Positions 1 to 7,146 of a stretch of 9,307 bases of DNA are shown here, piece by piece. The translations under genes and the position numbers were made by a program. The DNA is taken from NCBI GenBank assembly GCA_947446155.1, contig CANFFZ010000081.1, forward strand, positions 1-9,307, read 5' to 3'. The DNA comes from Chloroflexota bacterium (GTDB lineage: Bacteria; Chloroflexota; Dehalococcoidia; UBA2979). The first letter of the stretch is position 1; every line of letters starts with the position of its first letter. Below the pieces are notes generated by a model. It saw only the letters and a program-made list of their open reading frames with translations. It was not told where the DNA came from and did no database searches.

Positions 1-29
1 ATCGCTTGCGGTTCGTTGCTGTTTGTCAT
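1..29 (-). CDS. ftsZ: Cell division protein FtsZ, first nine codons only (partial, runs off the left edge)
   Basis: An ATG at 29-27 opens a frame reading MTNSNEPQA before the window ends. It is preceded by an AGGAG Shine-Dalgarno sequence six bases upstream and lies 34 bases after the ftsA stop, in the same direction. The visible residues are too few and too variable to identify a family: FtsZ N-termini are short, polar and poorly conserved before the GTPase core. The call therefore rests on gene order, since ftsZ directly follows ftsA in the great majority of dcw clusters. FtsZ is the tubulin-like GTPase that forms the division ring and is tethered to the membrane by FtsA. That a gene starts here is fairly sure; that it is ftsZ is inference. 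Confidence 0.65.
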
Positions 30-35
30 CGCTTG

Positions 36-40
36 CTCCT
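36..40 (-). promoter_or_regulatory. Ribosome binding site for the gene starting at 29 (ftsZ)
   Basis: On the minus strand AGGAG lies six bases before the ATG at 29. It sits in the 34-base gap after the ftsA stop, so ftsZ has its own initiation site and is not coupled by overlap like the genes before it. This suits FtsZ, which is usually needed in far greater amounts than FtsA or FtsQ. I see no convincing promoter or terminator in this short gap. Confidence 0.7.
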
Positions 41-63
41 CGCTGCTCCGCCTGTGCAGTTGG

Positions 64-1302
64 TTACTGCGGCAGGATGAGACGCATCAGGTGCGCCAAC
101 CGCTTCATCACACCGCCCAGCGCCGGCACAGGGGCCGACGAGGAACGGAACATGATCTCTTGCTCTTTCAGGGCCCATTTCAGGAGCCCCACGCTCGTCG
201 CGTAGGCCGGGTCGTGCAGGATGTCCGAGAGCCCCGCGAGGTGCCTCGGCCGTCCGATCCGCGCCGGTAGTCCGAGCACGTCGCTTGCCAGGATGTCGAT
301 GCCCGCCATGCCCGAGGCGCCACCGGCGAGGACGACGCCGGCCGAGAGCATCTCCGGATCCGTGCCGCGCTTGATCTCGGCGAGTGCGAGTTCCAGGAGC
401 TCCTCCGTGCGGGCCTGGAGCACCTGCGCCATGAAGCGGCGCGAGGCGTACTTGTTGCCGTCCGAGCCGAACGCTTCGAGTTCGACCTGCTCCTCTTCCG
501 GGATGAAGGAGGGGATCACGTGTCCGAAGCGCTTTTTCGCCTGCTCCGCTGAGGGCTGCGGTACGCGCAGCGCTACCACGAGGTCGCGCGTCGAGTGCAC
601 GCCGCCGATCGGGAGGACGGCCGTGTGCGTCACGGCACCATCCACGAAGATCGCGATGTCCGTGGTGCCGCCGCCGATGTCGATGAGCACGACACCCTGC
701 CGCATCTCCTCGTCAGTCAGGACGGCCTCGGCGCTCGCGAGGGGCTCGAGGATGAGCGACTCGACGCGGACGCCGGCCCCCTCCACGCACTGCACGAGGT
801 TGTTGAGCGCACCGGCGCTGGAGGTGACGACGTGCGTCTCCACATCCAGCCGCGAGCCGAACATCCCGGTGGGGTCGATGACATGATCCTGGCCGTCCAC
901 GACGTAGTACCTCGGGACAACGTGGATGACCTCGCGGTTGTTCGGGACGTTGACGATGCGGGCACTTTCGAGGGCACGCTGCACGTCGCTGTCACCGATC
1001 GGGCGACGCGGGTCGGTGATCGCGACGATGCCGCGCGAGTTCATCGACGAGATGTGCGGCCCGGCGACGCCGATGTGGGCAGAGAGGATCTTCGCCCCGC
1101 TCGCCCGCTCTGCCCGCTCGACCGAGGACGCGATGGCCTCAATGGCTGCCTGGATGTTGTTGACTGCGCCCTTGTCGAGGCCTGCCGATGGTCCCACGCC
1201 CACGCCGAGGATCCGCAGTTCTCCCTGCGGTGTGACCTCAGCGACGATGGTGCAGACCTTCGTCGTCCCCACATCGATGGCGGCGATGCTGTGGCTGCCC
1301 AT
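64..1302 (-). CDS. ftsA: Cell division protein FtsA (actin-like Z-ring membrane anchor)
   Basis: The 412-residue product has the usual FtsA length. FtsA is an actin-fold ATPase on the cytoplasmic face of the membrane that tethers FtsZ filaments and recruits later divisome proteins. The phosphate-1 loop is AAIDVGTTK at residues 7-15, the phosphate-2 loop is LIDIGGGTTD at 206-215, and the adenosine segment is VVLAGGASGMAG at 323-334. The FtsA-specific 1C (SHS2) subdomain lies between the first two, about residues 80-165, and separates it from MreB and DnaK. The last 16 residues (GGVMKRLAHLMRLILP) form a basic amphipathic helix of the kind used as the membrane targeting sequence; it follows a loose linker at about 383-395. 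The ATG overlaps the ftsQ stop by one base (TAATG), which supports this start. The helix is intact and I see no lesion. Confidence 0.97.
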   Translation of the reverse strand: MGSHSIAAIDVGTTKVCTIVAEVTPQGELRILGVGVGPSAGLDKGAVNNIQAAIEAIASSVERAERASGAKILSAHIGVAGPHISSMNSRGIVAITDPRRPIGDSDVQRALESARIVNVPNNREVIHVVPRYYVVDGQDHVIDPTGMFGSRLDVETHVVTSSAGALNNLVQCVEGAGVRVESLILEPLASAEAVLTDEEMRQGVVLIDIGGGTTDIAIFVDGAVTHTAVLPIGGVHSTRDLVVALRVPQPSAEQAKKRFGHVIPSFIPEEEQVELEAFGSDGNKYASRRFMAQVLQARTEELLELALAEIKRGTDPEMLSAGVVLAGGASGMAGIDILASDVLGLPARIGRPRHLAGLSDILHDPAYATSVGLLKWALKEQEIMFRSSSAPVPALGGVMKRLAHLMRLILPQ

Positions 1303-2363
1303 TAGCGGCCTCCCACGGTCGTCGCCCCGCCCGAGGCTGGAGTCCCCCCCACGGCCGGCGTTGGCGCCGGCTTTGTGGTGCCGCCCGCGGGCGTCGGGGT
1401 TCCCGGCCCTGGCGTTGCGGTGGGGGTGACGGGCGTTGGTGTGGGCGTGGCGCTGACCGGACCGGGTGTGACGGTCGAGGGAGCGGGAGCACGCAACACA
1501 ACGTTTCGCCCGAAGCGGAGGTCAATCTCCTGGACGCTGTCCTTCGGCGGCTCGTTCTTGAGCCGGTCGGACAGCGCAGCCCATGACTGCACCTTGAACT
1601 CGTAGTTAGAGGAGTCACCGAAGATGACGTCCGGGTGGCCGTCGGCGATCACGGTGAGCCCTCGGTCGGCGCGGAACAGGTAGGCCTTCGGCTGGTGGCC
1701 GACGCGCCCGAAGGTGCCGTCACCGAGCAGGCGCGCGACGAGGCGCACCGTGTCCGTGTCAGCGTGGGCGCCCTTCGCGACATCGGCGCCGAGCTCCACG
1801 ATCGTGGGCGCGGTGTGCGGCGCGGGTTTCGAGGCCTGCAGCGCGCGGCCCTCCTCGTCGACCACGATGCGCTGCGCGCCGGACTGCCAGTAGGCGAATG
1901 CCTGGTGCTCAATGACCTCGATGTTCACGGTGTGCAGCCAGTCGCGGGTGATCCGCACGTCCTTCACGGACGGCAGCGCCCGCACGGCGTCGCCGGCGCC
2001 CTTCGAGTCCAGGCGCACCATCGAGTCGCCCTGAAGGCCCGTTGCGTTCGCGACCTCCTCGACCGAGACGACCTCGGTGCCGGTGACGCGGACATGCTGG
2101 ACGCGGAGCGCGTCGCTGGAGGCGAGCCACCAGGTGCCGCCGGACAGCAGCCCGACGCTCGCCACGAGGCCCGCGATGAGCGCGAGCCCGCGGAACGAGA
2201 TCGAGGGCTGCAGCGCGCGCGGCCGTGGTGTCTCGCCACGGGAGGTCTCGAAGCGACGCGGGGCGACGCCGTAGCGCGCCTCATGCAGCGAGGCACGTCG
2301 TGAAACCGAGCGACGCGCGGGCTGCTGGCCCGGGAACAGCAGGTTCTGGAAGGGGTTACGCAT
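1302..2363 (-). CDS. ftsQ: Cell division protein FtsQ (POTRA domain) with a Pro/Thr-rich C-terminal tail
   Basis: FtsQ (DivIB in Gram-positives) is a bitopic membrane protein that links FtsB and FtsL to the divisome and helps control septal synthesis. The 353-residue product has an Arg-rich cytoplasmic tail of about 57 residues, one membrane segment at about 58-80, a POTRA domain at about 86-155 (LRVQHVRVTG, then the strand VNIEVIEHQAFAYW) and a beta domain ending in IDLRFGRNVVLR at about 280-291. Residues 292-353 are a low-complexity tail beyond the normal end of the family. The ATG overlaps the ddl stop region by 8 bases and has GGAGGT eight bases upstream, which fixes the start. The FtsQ family is poorly conserved in sequence; the call uses domain order plus position between ddl and ftsA. 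Confidence 0.93.
   Translation of the reverse strand: MRNPFQNLLFPGQQPARRSVSRRASLHEARYGVAPRRFETSRGETPRPRALQPSISFRGLALIAGLVASVGLLSGGTWWLASSDALRVQHVRVTGTEVVSVEEVANATGLQGDSMVRLDSKGAGDAVRALPSVKDVRITRDWLHTVNIEVIEHQAFAYWQSGAQRIVVDEEGRALQASKPAPHTAPTIVELGADVAKGAHADTDTVRLVARLLGDGTFGRVGHQPKAYLFRADRGLTVIADGHPDVIFGDSSNYEFKVQSWAALSDRLKNEPPKDSVQEIDLRFGRNVVLRAPAPSTVTPGPVSATPTPTPVTPTATPGPGTPTPAGGTTKPAPTPAVGGTPASGGATTVGGR
1305..1490 (-). other. Region coding the Pro/Thr-rich extracytoplasmic tail of FtsQ
   Basis: These 62 codons (FtsQ residues 292-353) hold 16 Pro, 16 Thr and 3 Ser, with one Lys and a final Arg as the only charged residues. TP and PTP units recur, for example ATPTPTPVTPTATPGPG. The tail follows the last predicted beta strand and lies outside the membrane. 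On DNA level it is a GC-rich, imperfectly repeated stretch. Such Pro/Thr linkers are often extended and sometimes O-glycosylated or used to span or bind the wall; any such role here is inference. Confidence 0.85.
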
Positions 2364-3432
2364 GAGCGCGCACCTCCTCGAACCGCTCGACCCCGAGGTC
2401 GACCAGCCGCGAGATCAGGTCGCGGTAGGAGAGGCCGGCTTCCTGCCAGAGGCGCGGGTACATCGAGATCGGGGTGAAGCCGGGCAGCGTGTTCACCTCG
2501 ATGCACTTCACGTCGCCCGCGGGCTCCACGAAGAAGTCGACGCGCGAGAGGCCGGCGCAGTCGAGCGCGCGGTAGGCACGGACCGCAAGGTCCTGGACGC
2601 GGGCCGTCGTGGGAGCGTCTACTTCGGCGGGAACGATGAGCGCGGCGGAGTCGTCGAGGTACTTCGCGGTGTAGTCGTAGAACTCCGTGCTCGGACGGAT
2701 CTCGCCGAGCGGGGAGGGTTGCGGGTCGCGGTTGCCGAGGACGGCGCACTCGACCTCGCGACCGGTGAGGGCGGCCTCGACGAGCACTTTGCGGTCGAAG
2801 CGGGCAGCCTCGGCGAGCGCGTCGCCGAAGTCCTCGCGCGAACGGGCCTTGCCGACGCCGACTGATGAGCCGCCGTTGGCCGGCTTCACGAAACAGGGGA
2901 AGCCGATCTCGCGCTCGATGCGCTTCGCGGTTTCGGGGCCGGTCTCGCGTGTCTCGGCGTCGCGGAGCACGAGGTAGCGCGCTTGTGGGATCCCGTTGGC
3001 GGCGAAGACGGCGCGCATCAGTTCTTTGTCCATGCCAGTGGCCGAGGCGGCGACACCGGGGCCGACGTACGGCAACTCCGCCATCTCCAGCAGACCCTGC
3101 ATCGTCCCGTCTTCGCCGAAGGTGCCGTGCACGATCGGGAAGGCGACGTCGACGAGGCGGAGTGCGGCCACGACCTCCGGATACGCGAAGACACCCTCGC
3201 CCGGCTCGTCGCCGATGTCACGGCGCTCGCCGGCCTCGACACGCACGAGGCGGAGGCGGGTTTCCTCCGGCGTCAGCCACATGCCGCCGCGGGTGATGCC
3301 GAAGGGGATCACCTCGAAGCGTGCGGGGTCAGCCTCGCGCATCACGCTGCGGGCGGAAGCCACGGAGACCTCATGCTCGACGGAGCGGCCGCCGAAGATC
3401 ACCGCGAGGCGCTGGAGGGAGGCTGCGGTCAT
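2356..3432 (-). CDS. ddl: D-alanine--D-alanine ligase
   Basis: This ATP-grasp enzyme joins two D-alanines in the cytoplasm to give the dipeptide that MurF adds to the UDP-MurNAc tripeptide. The 358-residue product has FGGRSVEHEVSVASA at 13-27, HGTFGEDGTMQGLLE at 102-116, the ATP-binding KPANGGSSVGVGKA at 183-196, the omega loop EFYDYTAKY at 250-258, and the metal-binding end RVDFF...IEVNTLPGFTPISMYP. The Tyr of AKY (258) is the residue found in D-Ala-D-Ala ligases; D-lactate ligases of the Leuconostoc type have Phe there. The pentapeptide should therefore end in D-Ala-D-Ala, the vancomycin-binding form. The ATG overlaps the murC stop in ATGA. Length and motifs are ordinary. murB, often found just before ddl, is not here. 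Confidence 0.98.
   Translation of the reverse strand: MTAASLQRLAVIFGGRSVEHEVSVASARSVMREADPARFEVIPFGITRGGMWLTPEETRLRLVRVEAGERRDIGDEPGEGVFAYPEVVAALRLVDVAFPIVHGTFGEDGTMQGLLEMAELPYVGPGVAASATGMDKELMRAVFAANGIPQARYLVLRDAETRETGPETAKRIEREIGFPCFVKPANGGSSVGVGKARSREDFGDALAEAARFDRKVLVEAALTGREVECAVLGNRDPQPSPLGEIRPSTEFYDYTAKYLDDSAALIVPAEVDAPTTARVQDLAVRAYRALDCAGLSRVDFFVEPAGDVKCIEVNTLPGFTPISMYPRLWQEAGLSYRDLISRLVDLGVERFEEVRAHA
2372..2379 (-). promoter_or_regulatory. Ribosome binding site for ftsQ, inside the end of ddl
   Basis: GAGGAGGT on the minus strand lies eight bases before the ftsQ ATG at 2363 and within the last codons of ddl. It is a strong match to the 16S anti-Shine-Dalgarno sequence and decides the ftsQ start. 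Confidence 0.75.
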
Positions 3433-4868
3433 CGCCGTGCCTCCAACGCTGCGAGCACCATCGGGCCGAGGTCGGTCACGTCGCCCGCACCCAGCGTGAT
3501 GAACACGTCGCCGGGCTTGAGGTCGGCGACGACGCGCTCGACGGCCTCCTCGAAGGAGTCGAGCGTGACGGGGACAGGACGGGCGATCTCCGAGGCGAGA
3601 GCGCGTGCGCCCATCCCTCGGTCCGGGTCTTCGCGCGCGGCGTAGGTGCGCAGGACGTAGAGCGCGTCCAGGCCCTCGAAGCAGGTGCGGAACTCGTCGA
3701 GCAGATAGACCGTGCGCGTGTAGGTGTGCGGCTGGAAGCAGCCGACAAGGCGGCGTCCGGCGAAGCGCTGACGTGCGGCCAGCACCGTCGCGCGCACCTC
3801 GGTCGGGTGGTGGGCGTAGTCGTCCACCACCGTTACGGTGCCACCATCGAGGGCGACGTCACCTTTGATCTCGAAGCGGCGTCGCGCACCGGAAAACTCT
3901 GACGCCGCGGCAGTCGCACGGTGGAAGTCGACACCAGCGCGCATCGCGGCCGCGAGGGCACCGAGGGCGTTCTGCAGGTTGTGGCGGCCGGGGACGCTGA
4001 TCGAGAGGCGGCCGAGTTCGGCCCCGTCCAGGCTGACGGTGCAGTCCATACCGCCGCGGTCGTTGCCGCGTACGCGCGTGCCGTTCCACTCCACGCCGTC
4101 AGCGTCGAGGCCGTAGCGCTCGACGCGCGCGCCGGCTGCGCGACGCGCGAGGCCGAGTTCAAGCGCCCACGGCGCGTCCGCGCACACCAGCAAGGTGCCG
4201 TCCGGGCGCACACGCGCCGCGAACTTCTCGAACGCAGCGCGGTAGGCCTCGACGGTGCCGTAGTAGTCGAGGTGGTCGACCTCGATGTTGGTGATCACGG
4301 CGATGCGCGGGTCGTACTGCAGGAAGGCCTCGGCGTACTCGTCCGCCTCGACAACGGCGACCCGGCCGGCGCCATCTCGGCAGTTGGCGTCGTCGAGGTC
4401 TCGCGCGTCGCCACCGAGGAGCACGAGCGGGTCAAGGTCGCCGCGCACGCACATCAGCGTGAGGATGGACGAGGTGGTGGTCTTGCCATGCGTGCCCGCC
4501 ACCGCGAGGACATCGCGGTCAGCGATCAGACGCTGCACCATCTCGGCTCGCAGGATCACCGGGATGCCTCGGTTGCGTGCCTCGACTAGTTCCGGGTTGT
4601 CCGGCTTCGCGGCGGCGGTGGTGACGACGAGCAGCGCGTCCCCGACCTGCGAGGCCGCGTGGCCCGCGTAGACGTGTGCGCCCAGCGCCTCGAGTCGTTC
4701 GGTGTGCTCGGACAGGGTGATGTCGGAGCCGGTGACCTGGATGTCGCGCATACGCAGGATCTGGCCGATGGCGGACATGTGGATGCCCCCCGCGCCCACG
4801 AGGTGGACACGCGCGGGGATTGCGTCGTTGCCGTTGCGTGGCTGCTGGCGTGGCTTCATGCCGATCAT
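3429..4868 (-). CDS. murC: UDP-N-acetylmuramate--L-alanine ligase MurC
   Basis: MurC is the ATP-dependent cytoplasmic ligase that adds the first amino acid, normally L-alanine, to UDP-MurNAc. The 479-residue product shows the three Mur ligase domains: an N-terminal Rossmann-like domain with HLVGAGGIHMSAIG at 22-35 and GSD at 47-49; a central ATPase domain with the P-loop GTHGKTTT at 125-132, EADEYAEAF at 174-182 and TNIEVDHLDYYG at 193-204; and a C-terminal domain with the MurC signature VVDDYAHHPTEVRAT at 347-361. EADEY replaces the EADES of enterobacterial MurC, a variant I remember from Chloroflexota. The start at 4868 overlaps the murG stop (ATGA) and has GGAGGT six bases upstream; a second ATG at 4859 would be 15 bases from it and is less likely. 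The related ligase Mpl is excluded by context. Confidence 0.97.
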   Translation of the reverse strand: MIGMKPRQQPRNGNDAIPARVHLVGAGGIHMSAIGQILRMRDIQVTGSDITLSEHTERLEALGAHVYAGHAASQVGDALLVVTTAAAKPDNPELVEARNRGIPVILRAEMVQRLIADRDVLAVAGTHGKTTTSSILTLMCVRGDLDPLVLLGGDARDLDDANCRDGAGRVAVVEADEYAEAFLQYDPRIAVITNIEVDHLDYYGTVEAYRAAFEKFAARVRPDGTLLVCADAPWALELGLARRAAGARVERYGLDADGVEWNGTRVRGNDRGGMDCTVSLDGAELGRLSISVPGRHNLQNALGALAAAMRAGVDFHRATAAASEFSGARRRFEIKGDVALDGGTVTVVDDYAHHPTEVRATVLAARQRFAGRRLVGCFQPHTYTRTVYLLDEFRTCFEGLDALYVLRTYAAREDPDRGMGARALASEIARPVPVTLDSFEEAVERVVADLKPGDVFITLGAGDVTDLGPMVLAALEARR

Positions 4869-5950
4869 GCGGCCACCTCCCGCAGGAGGTTGGCCAGCTG
4901 CTCGGTCGCGTCCGGCCGCGCGAGGGCGCGCATCGCGGCCGCCATCGCCTCACGCCGCCCGTGGGCATCCAGCAGTTCGAGGACGAGCATGCCGAGGCGT
5001 TCGGTCTCGGCGTGGGGAAGGGTGACGGCTGCGCCGCGGTCCGAGAGGTACTCAGCGTTCACATGCTGGTCGGAGAAGCCGCCGGGGATGACCACGGCAG
5101 GGAGCCCGGCCATCGGCAGCTCGCCGAGCGTGGAGGCGCCTGCGCGTGTGACGGCCAGGTCGGCCGCGGCCATCGCGTAGGCCATCTCATCGGTGTAGGC
5201 GTGCAGGTGGTAGCGGGCGCGCAGCCACGCCGGGAGTTTCTCGCGCTCGCGGGCGAGCCAGTGCTCCTCGTCGAGTCCGCAGATGTGCAGCAGTTGGGCG
5301 CGGTCGACCAGCATCCGGAGAGATTCGGCGATCGACAGGTTGATCGTGTGCGCACCCAGCGAGCCTCCCGCGACCAGCACGGTCTGGAGGGCAGGGTCGA
5401 GGCCGAAGCGCTTGATGCCTTCTTCCCGTGTTGCCTCCAGGAATTGGCGACGCACGGGGTAGCCGGTGACGACCGTCTTTTCCTCGGGCAGGTGAGCCAT
5501 CGAGGTCTCGACGGAGCAGGCGATCTTCGTCGCGTAGCGCGCGAGGAAGCGCACCGCCCAGCCGGGGGTCGCGTCCGGCAGGAAGACGACGAGCGGGACG
5601 CCCGCGGACTTGCAGGCGCGTCCGATCGGCGCCGCGGCGTAGCCACCGGTCGCGAAGACCGCATTCGGACGGTCTTCGCACAGGAGTTCGGAGGCGACTC
5701 GAGTGCCGTGCCACAGCCGCCAGAGGCCAGTGCTCACGCGGATGGGCGAGCGGCCTCGGACCTGGCTCGCGGGCACCACGCGGTAGGGGATCGAGGCCTC
5801 GGCGGCTGCGCGGCGTTCGGGGCCGTTGAGCGTGCCGTAGTAGATCACCTCGGTGTTGTTCGCGGGCGCACCGGCGCGCAGCACCTCGGCGACCGCGATC
5901 GCCGGGTAGGCGTGTCCGCCCGTGCCGCCACCCGCGAGGCCGAACTTCAT
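4865..5950 (-). CDS. murG: UDP-GlcNAc--undecaprenyl-PP-MurNAc-pentapeptide GlcNAc transferase MurG
   Basis: MurG is a peripheral inner-leaflet glycosyltransferase (GT-B fold) that adds GlcNAc to lipid I to make lipid II. The start at 5950 overlaps the ftsW stop in ATGA and begins MKFGLAGGGTGGHAYPAIAV, the canonical N-terminus; the open frame extends further upstream to 6238 but only as a shadow of ftsW. The product is 361 residues, normal for MurG. Visible motifs are GGTGGH at 8-13, TGGYAAAP at 101-108, VAGGSLGA at 193-200, TRAGASTLGE at 268-277 with the UDP-binding Glu, and DQHVNAEYL at 294-302. The usual HEQN motif after the Gly-Gly-Tyr loop is replaced by FLPDATPGW at 123-131, and GNPVR is GYPVR at 163-167. 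I recall similar LPD..PG versions in Chloroflexota. The family call is secure. Confidence 0.97.
   Translation of the reverse strand: MKFGLAGGGTGGHAYPAIAVAEVLRAGAPANNTEVIYYGTLNGPERRAAAEASIPYRVVPASQVRGRSPIRVSTGLWRLWHGTRVASELLCEDRPNAVFATGGYAAAPIGRACKSAGVPLVVFLPDATPGWAVRFLARYATKIACSVETSMAHLPEEKTVVTGYPVRRQFLEATREEGIKRFGLDPALQTVLVAGGSLGAHTINLSIAESLRMLVDRAQLLHICGLDEEHWLAREREKLPAWLRARYHLHAYTDEMAYAMAAADLAVTRAGASTLGELPMAGLPAVVIPGGFSDQHVNAEYLSDRGAAVTLPHAETERLGMLVLELLDAHGRREAMAAAMRALARPDATEQLANLLREVAA
4875..4880 (-). promoter_or_regulatory. Ribosome binding site for murC, inside the end of murG
   Basis: GGAGGT on the minus strand lies six bases before the murC ATG at 4868 and favours this ATG over the in-frame ATG at 4859. 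Confidence 0.75.
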
Positions 5951-7146
5951 CGCGCACCGCCCAGAGTGGGTGCGGGGCGGCGAGCCTGCTGCACGGGAGC
6001 ACGGGCCTCGACTTCCTCGAGCGTGTACCGGCTGATGGAGAGCAGCACGCCGGTCGCGGCGAAGATCGCGAGCAGGGCAGTACCGCCGTAGGAGACGAAG
6101 GGGAGCGGGATGCCGGTCAGCGGCATGAGGCGCGTGACCCCGCCGACGTTGATCAGCGTCTGGAACGCGATCCACGCGAGGATGCCCGCCGCCATCAGCG
6201 AACCGAACTGGCCGTCCGCGCGCTTCACGATCATCCACCCGCGCGCGAGCAGCACCATGAATAGGCCGAGCACCACGCAGGTGCCGATGAACCCCAACTC
6301 TTCGCCAATGATCGCGAGCACGCCGTCCGTGTGCGACCCGGGCACGTAGAAGAACTTTTGGCGCGAGACCCCGAGGCCCAGGCCATCGATGCCGCCGGAG
6401 CCGAAGGCGACCAGCAACTGCAGCGTGTGGAAGCCGGCGCCCTGCGGGTCTGCCTCGGCGTTCAGGAACGAGGTCAGGCGGTCCATCCGGTACTGGTCGC
6501 CGGTCATCATCAGCACGGTGAAAGCGAGGCCAGCCACGCCCGCCAGCGCGAGGGTGTGGGTGACTCGCGCGCCCGCGATGAAGAAGAGCGTCCCGGTGAT
6601 CGCGCCAACGACGATCGTGGTGCCAAGGTCGCCTTCGAACATGATGAGTGCCGCCACCAGCCCGACCATCGTGACGAACGGCAGCACGCCGAGGGAGAAG
6701 TCCTTGAGTTGGTCACCCTTGGCCGTGAGCCACGCCGCGAGGTAGACGATGACGCCGAACTTCGCGAACTCGGACGGCTGAAGCGGCGGCAACCCGCCGA
6801 TGCGGATCCACGATCGCGCGCCGTTCTGCTCGAAACCGATGCCCGGCATCAGCACGAGGGCGAGGCCGGCCAGCGCAGCGAACATGACGAGCGGGCTCAG
6901 TCGGGCCAGCATGTGGTACGGGAGTCGCATGGTCACGGCCATGATCAGCAGCCCCGCGACCATGAAGATCGCCTGGCGCTTCACGAAGTAATTCGGGTCC
7001 TTGAACTCCCGCTCGCCGAGGGCGTATGAGGCGGAGTAGACCGCGATGATCCCGATCACCGACAGCAGAAGCACGACGGTGAGCAGCAGGTAGTCCGGCG
7101 CGTGCGACGGTCGGTCGTCGTGGCGGACCGGGCGGCGGATGGCCAT
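5947..7146 (-). CDS. ftsW: Septal peptidoglycan glycosyltransferase FtsW (SEDS family)
   Basis: FtsW is a polytopic SEDS protein that polymerises lipid II at the septum together with its partner transpeptidase FtsI, which is not in this window. The 399-residue product has about ten hydrophobic segments, the first at about 19-38. The conserved IGGLPPLQPSEFAK lies at 116-129, GLGLGVSRQKFFYVPGSHTD at 255-274, IIGEELGFIG at 279-288 and GVTRLMPLTGIPLPFVSYGG at 336-355. The Asp of HTD (274) corresponds to the essential Asp 297 of E. coli FtsW. After it the usual Phe-Ile is Gly-Val. A cytoplasmic tail of about 28 residues ends the protein. Position between murD and murG favours FtsW over its paralogue RodA. 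The ATG overlaps the murD stop by one base (TGATG). Confidence 0.96.
   Translation of the reverse strand: MAIRRPVRHDDRPSHAPDYLLLTVVLLLSVIGIIAVYSASYALGEREFKDPNYFVKRQAIFMVAGLLIMAVTMRLPYHMLARLSPLVMFAALAGLALVLMPGIGFEQNGARSWIRIGGLPPLQPSEFAKFGVIVYLAAWLTAKGDQLKDFSLGVLPFVTMVGLVAALIMFEGDLGTTIVVGAITGTLFFIAGARVTHTLALAGVAGLAFTVLMMTGDQYRMDRLTSFLNAEADPQGAGFHTLQLLVAFGSGGIDGLGLGVSRQKFFYVPGSHTDGVLAIIGEELGFIGTCVVLGLFMVLLARGWMIVKRADGQFGSLMAAGILAWIAFQTLINVGGVTRLMPLTGIPLPFVSYGGTALLAIFAATGVLLSISRYTLEEVEARAPVQQARRPAPTLGGAR

Noticed and set aside
1..36. Nine-base direct repeat (ATCGCTTGC at 1-9 and 28-36)
   Set aside because: One copy spans the ftsZ start and the other lies in its early codons; two short copies 27 bases apart are not evidence of an element.
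1305..1490. Possible tandem-repeat or CRISPR-like tract
   Set aside because: The repetition is imperfect and follows Pro and Thr codons of FtsQ; there is no constant repeat and spacer pattern.
4820..6091. Long plus-strand open frame (423 codons) opposite murG
   Set aside because: It is Arg/Ala/Gly/His-rich with no recognisable motif and is the mirror of a real GC-rich gene; similar long antisense frames lie opposite ftsA, ftsQ, ddl, murC and ftsW.
5951..6238. N-terminal extension of murG by 96 codons
   Set aside because: The extension reads ftsW in another frame and is Arg/Pro-rich; the true MurG N-terminus starts exactly at the ATGA overlap.
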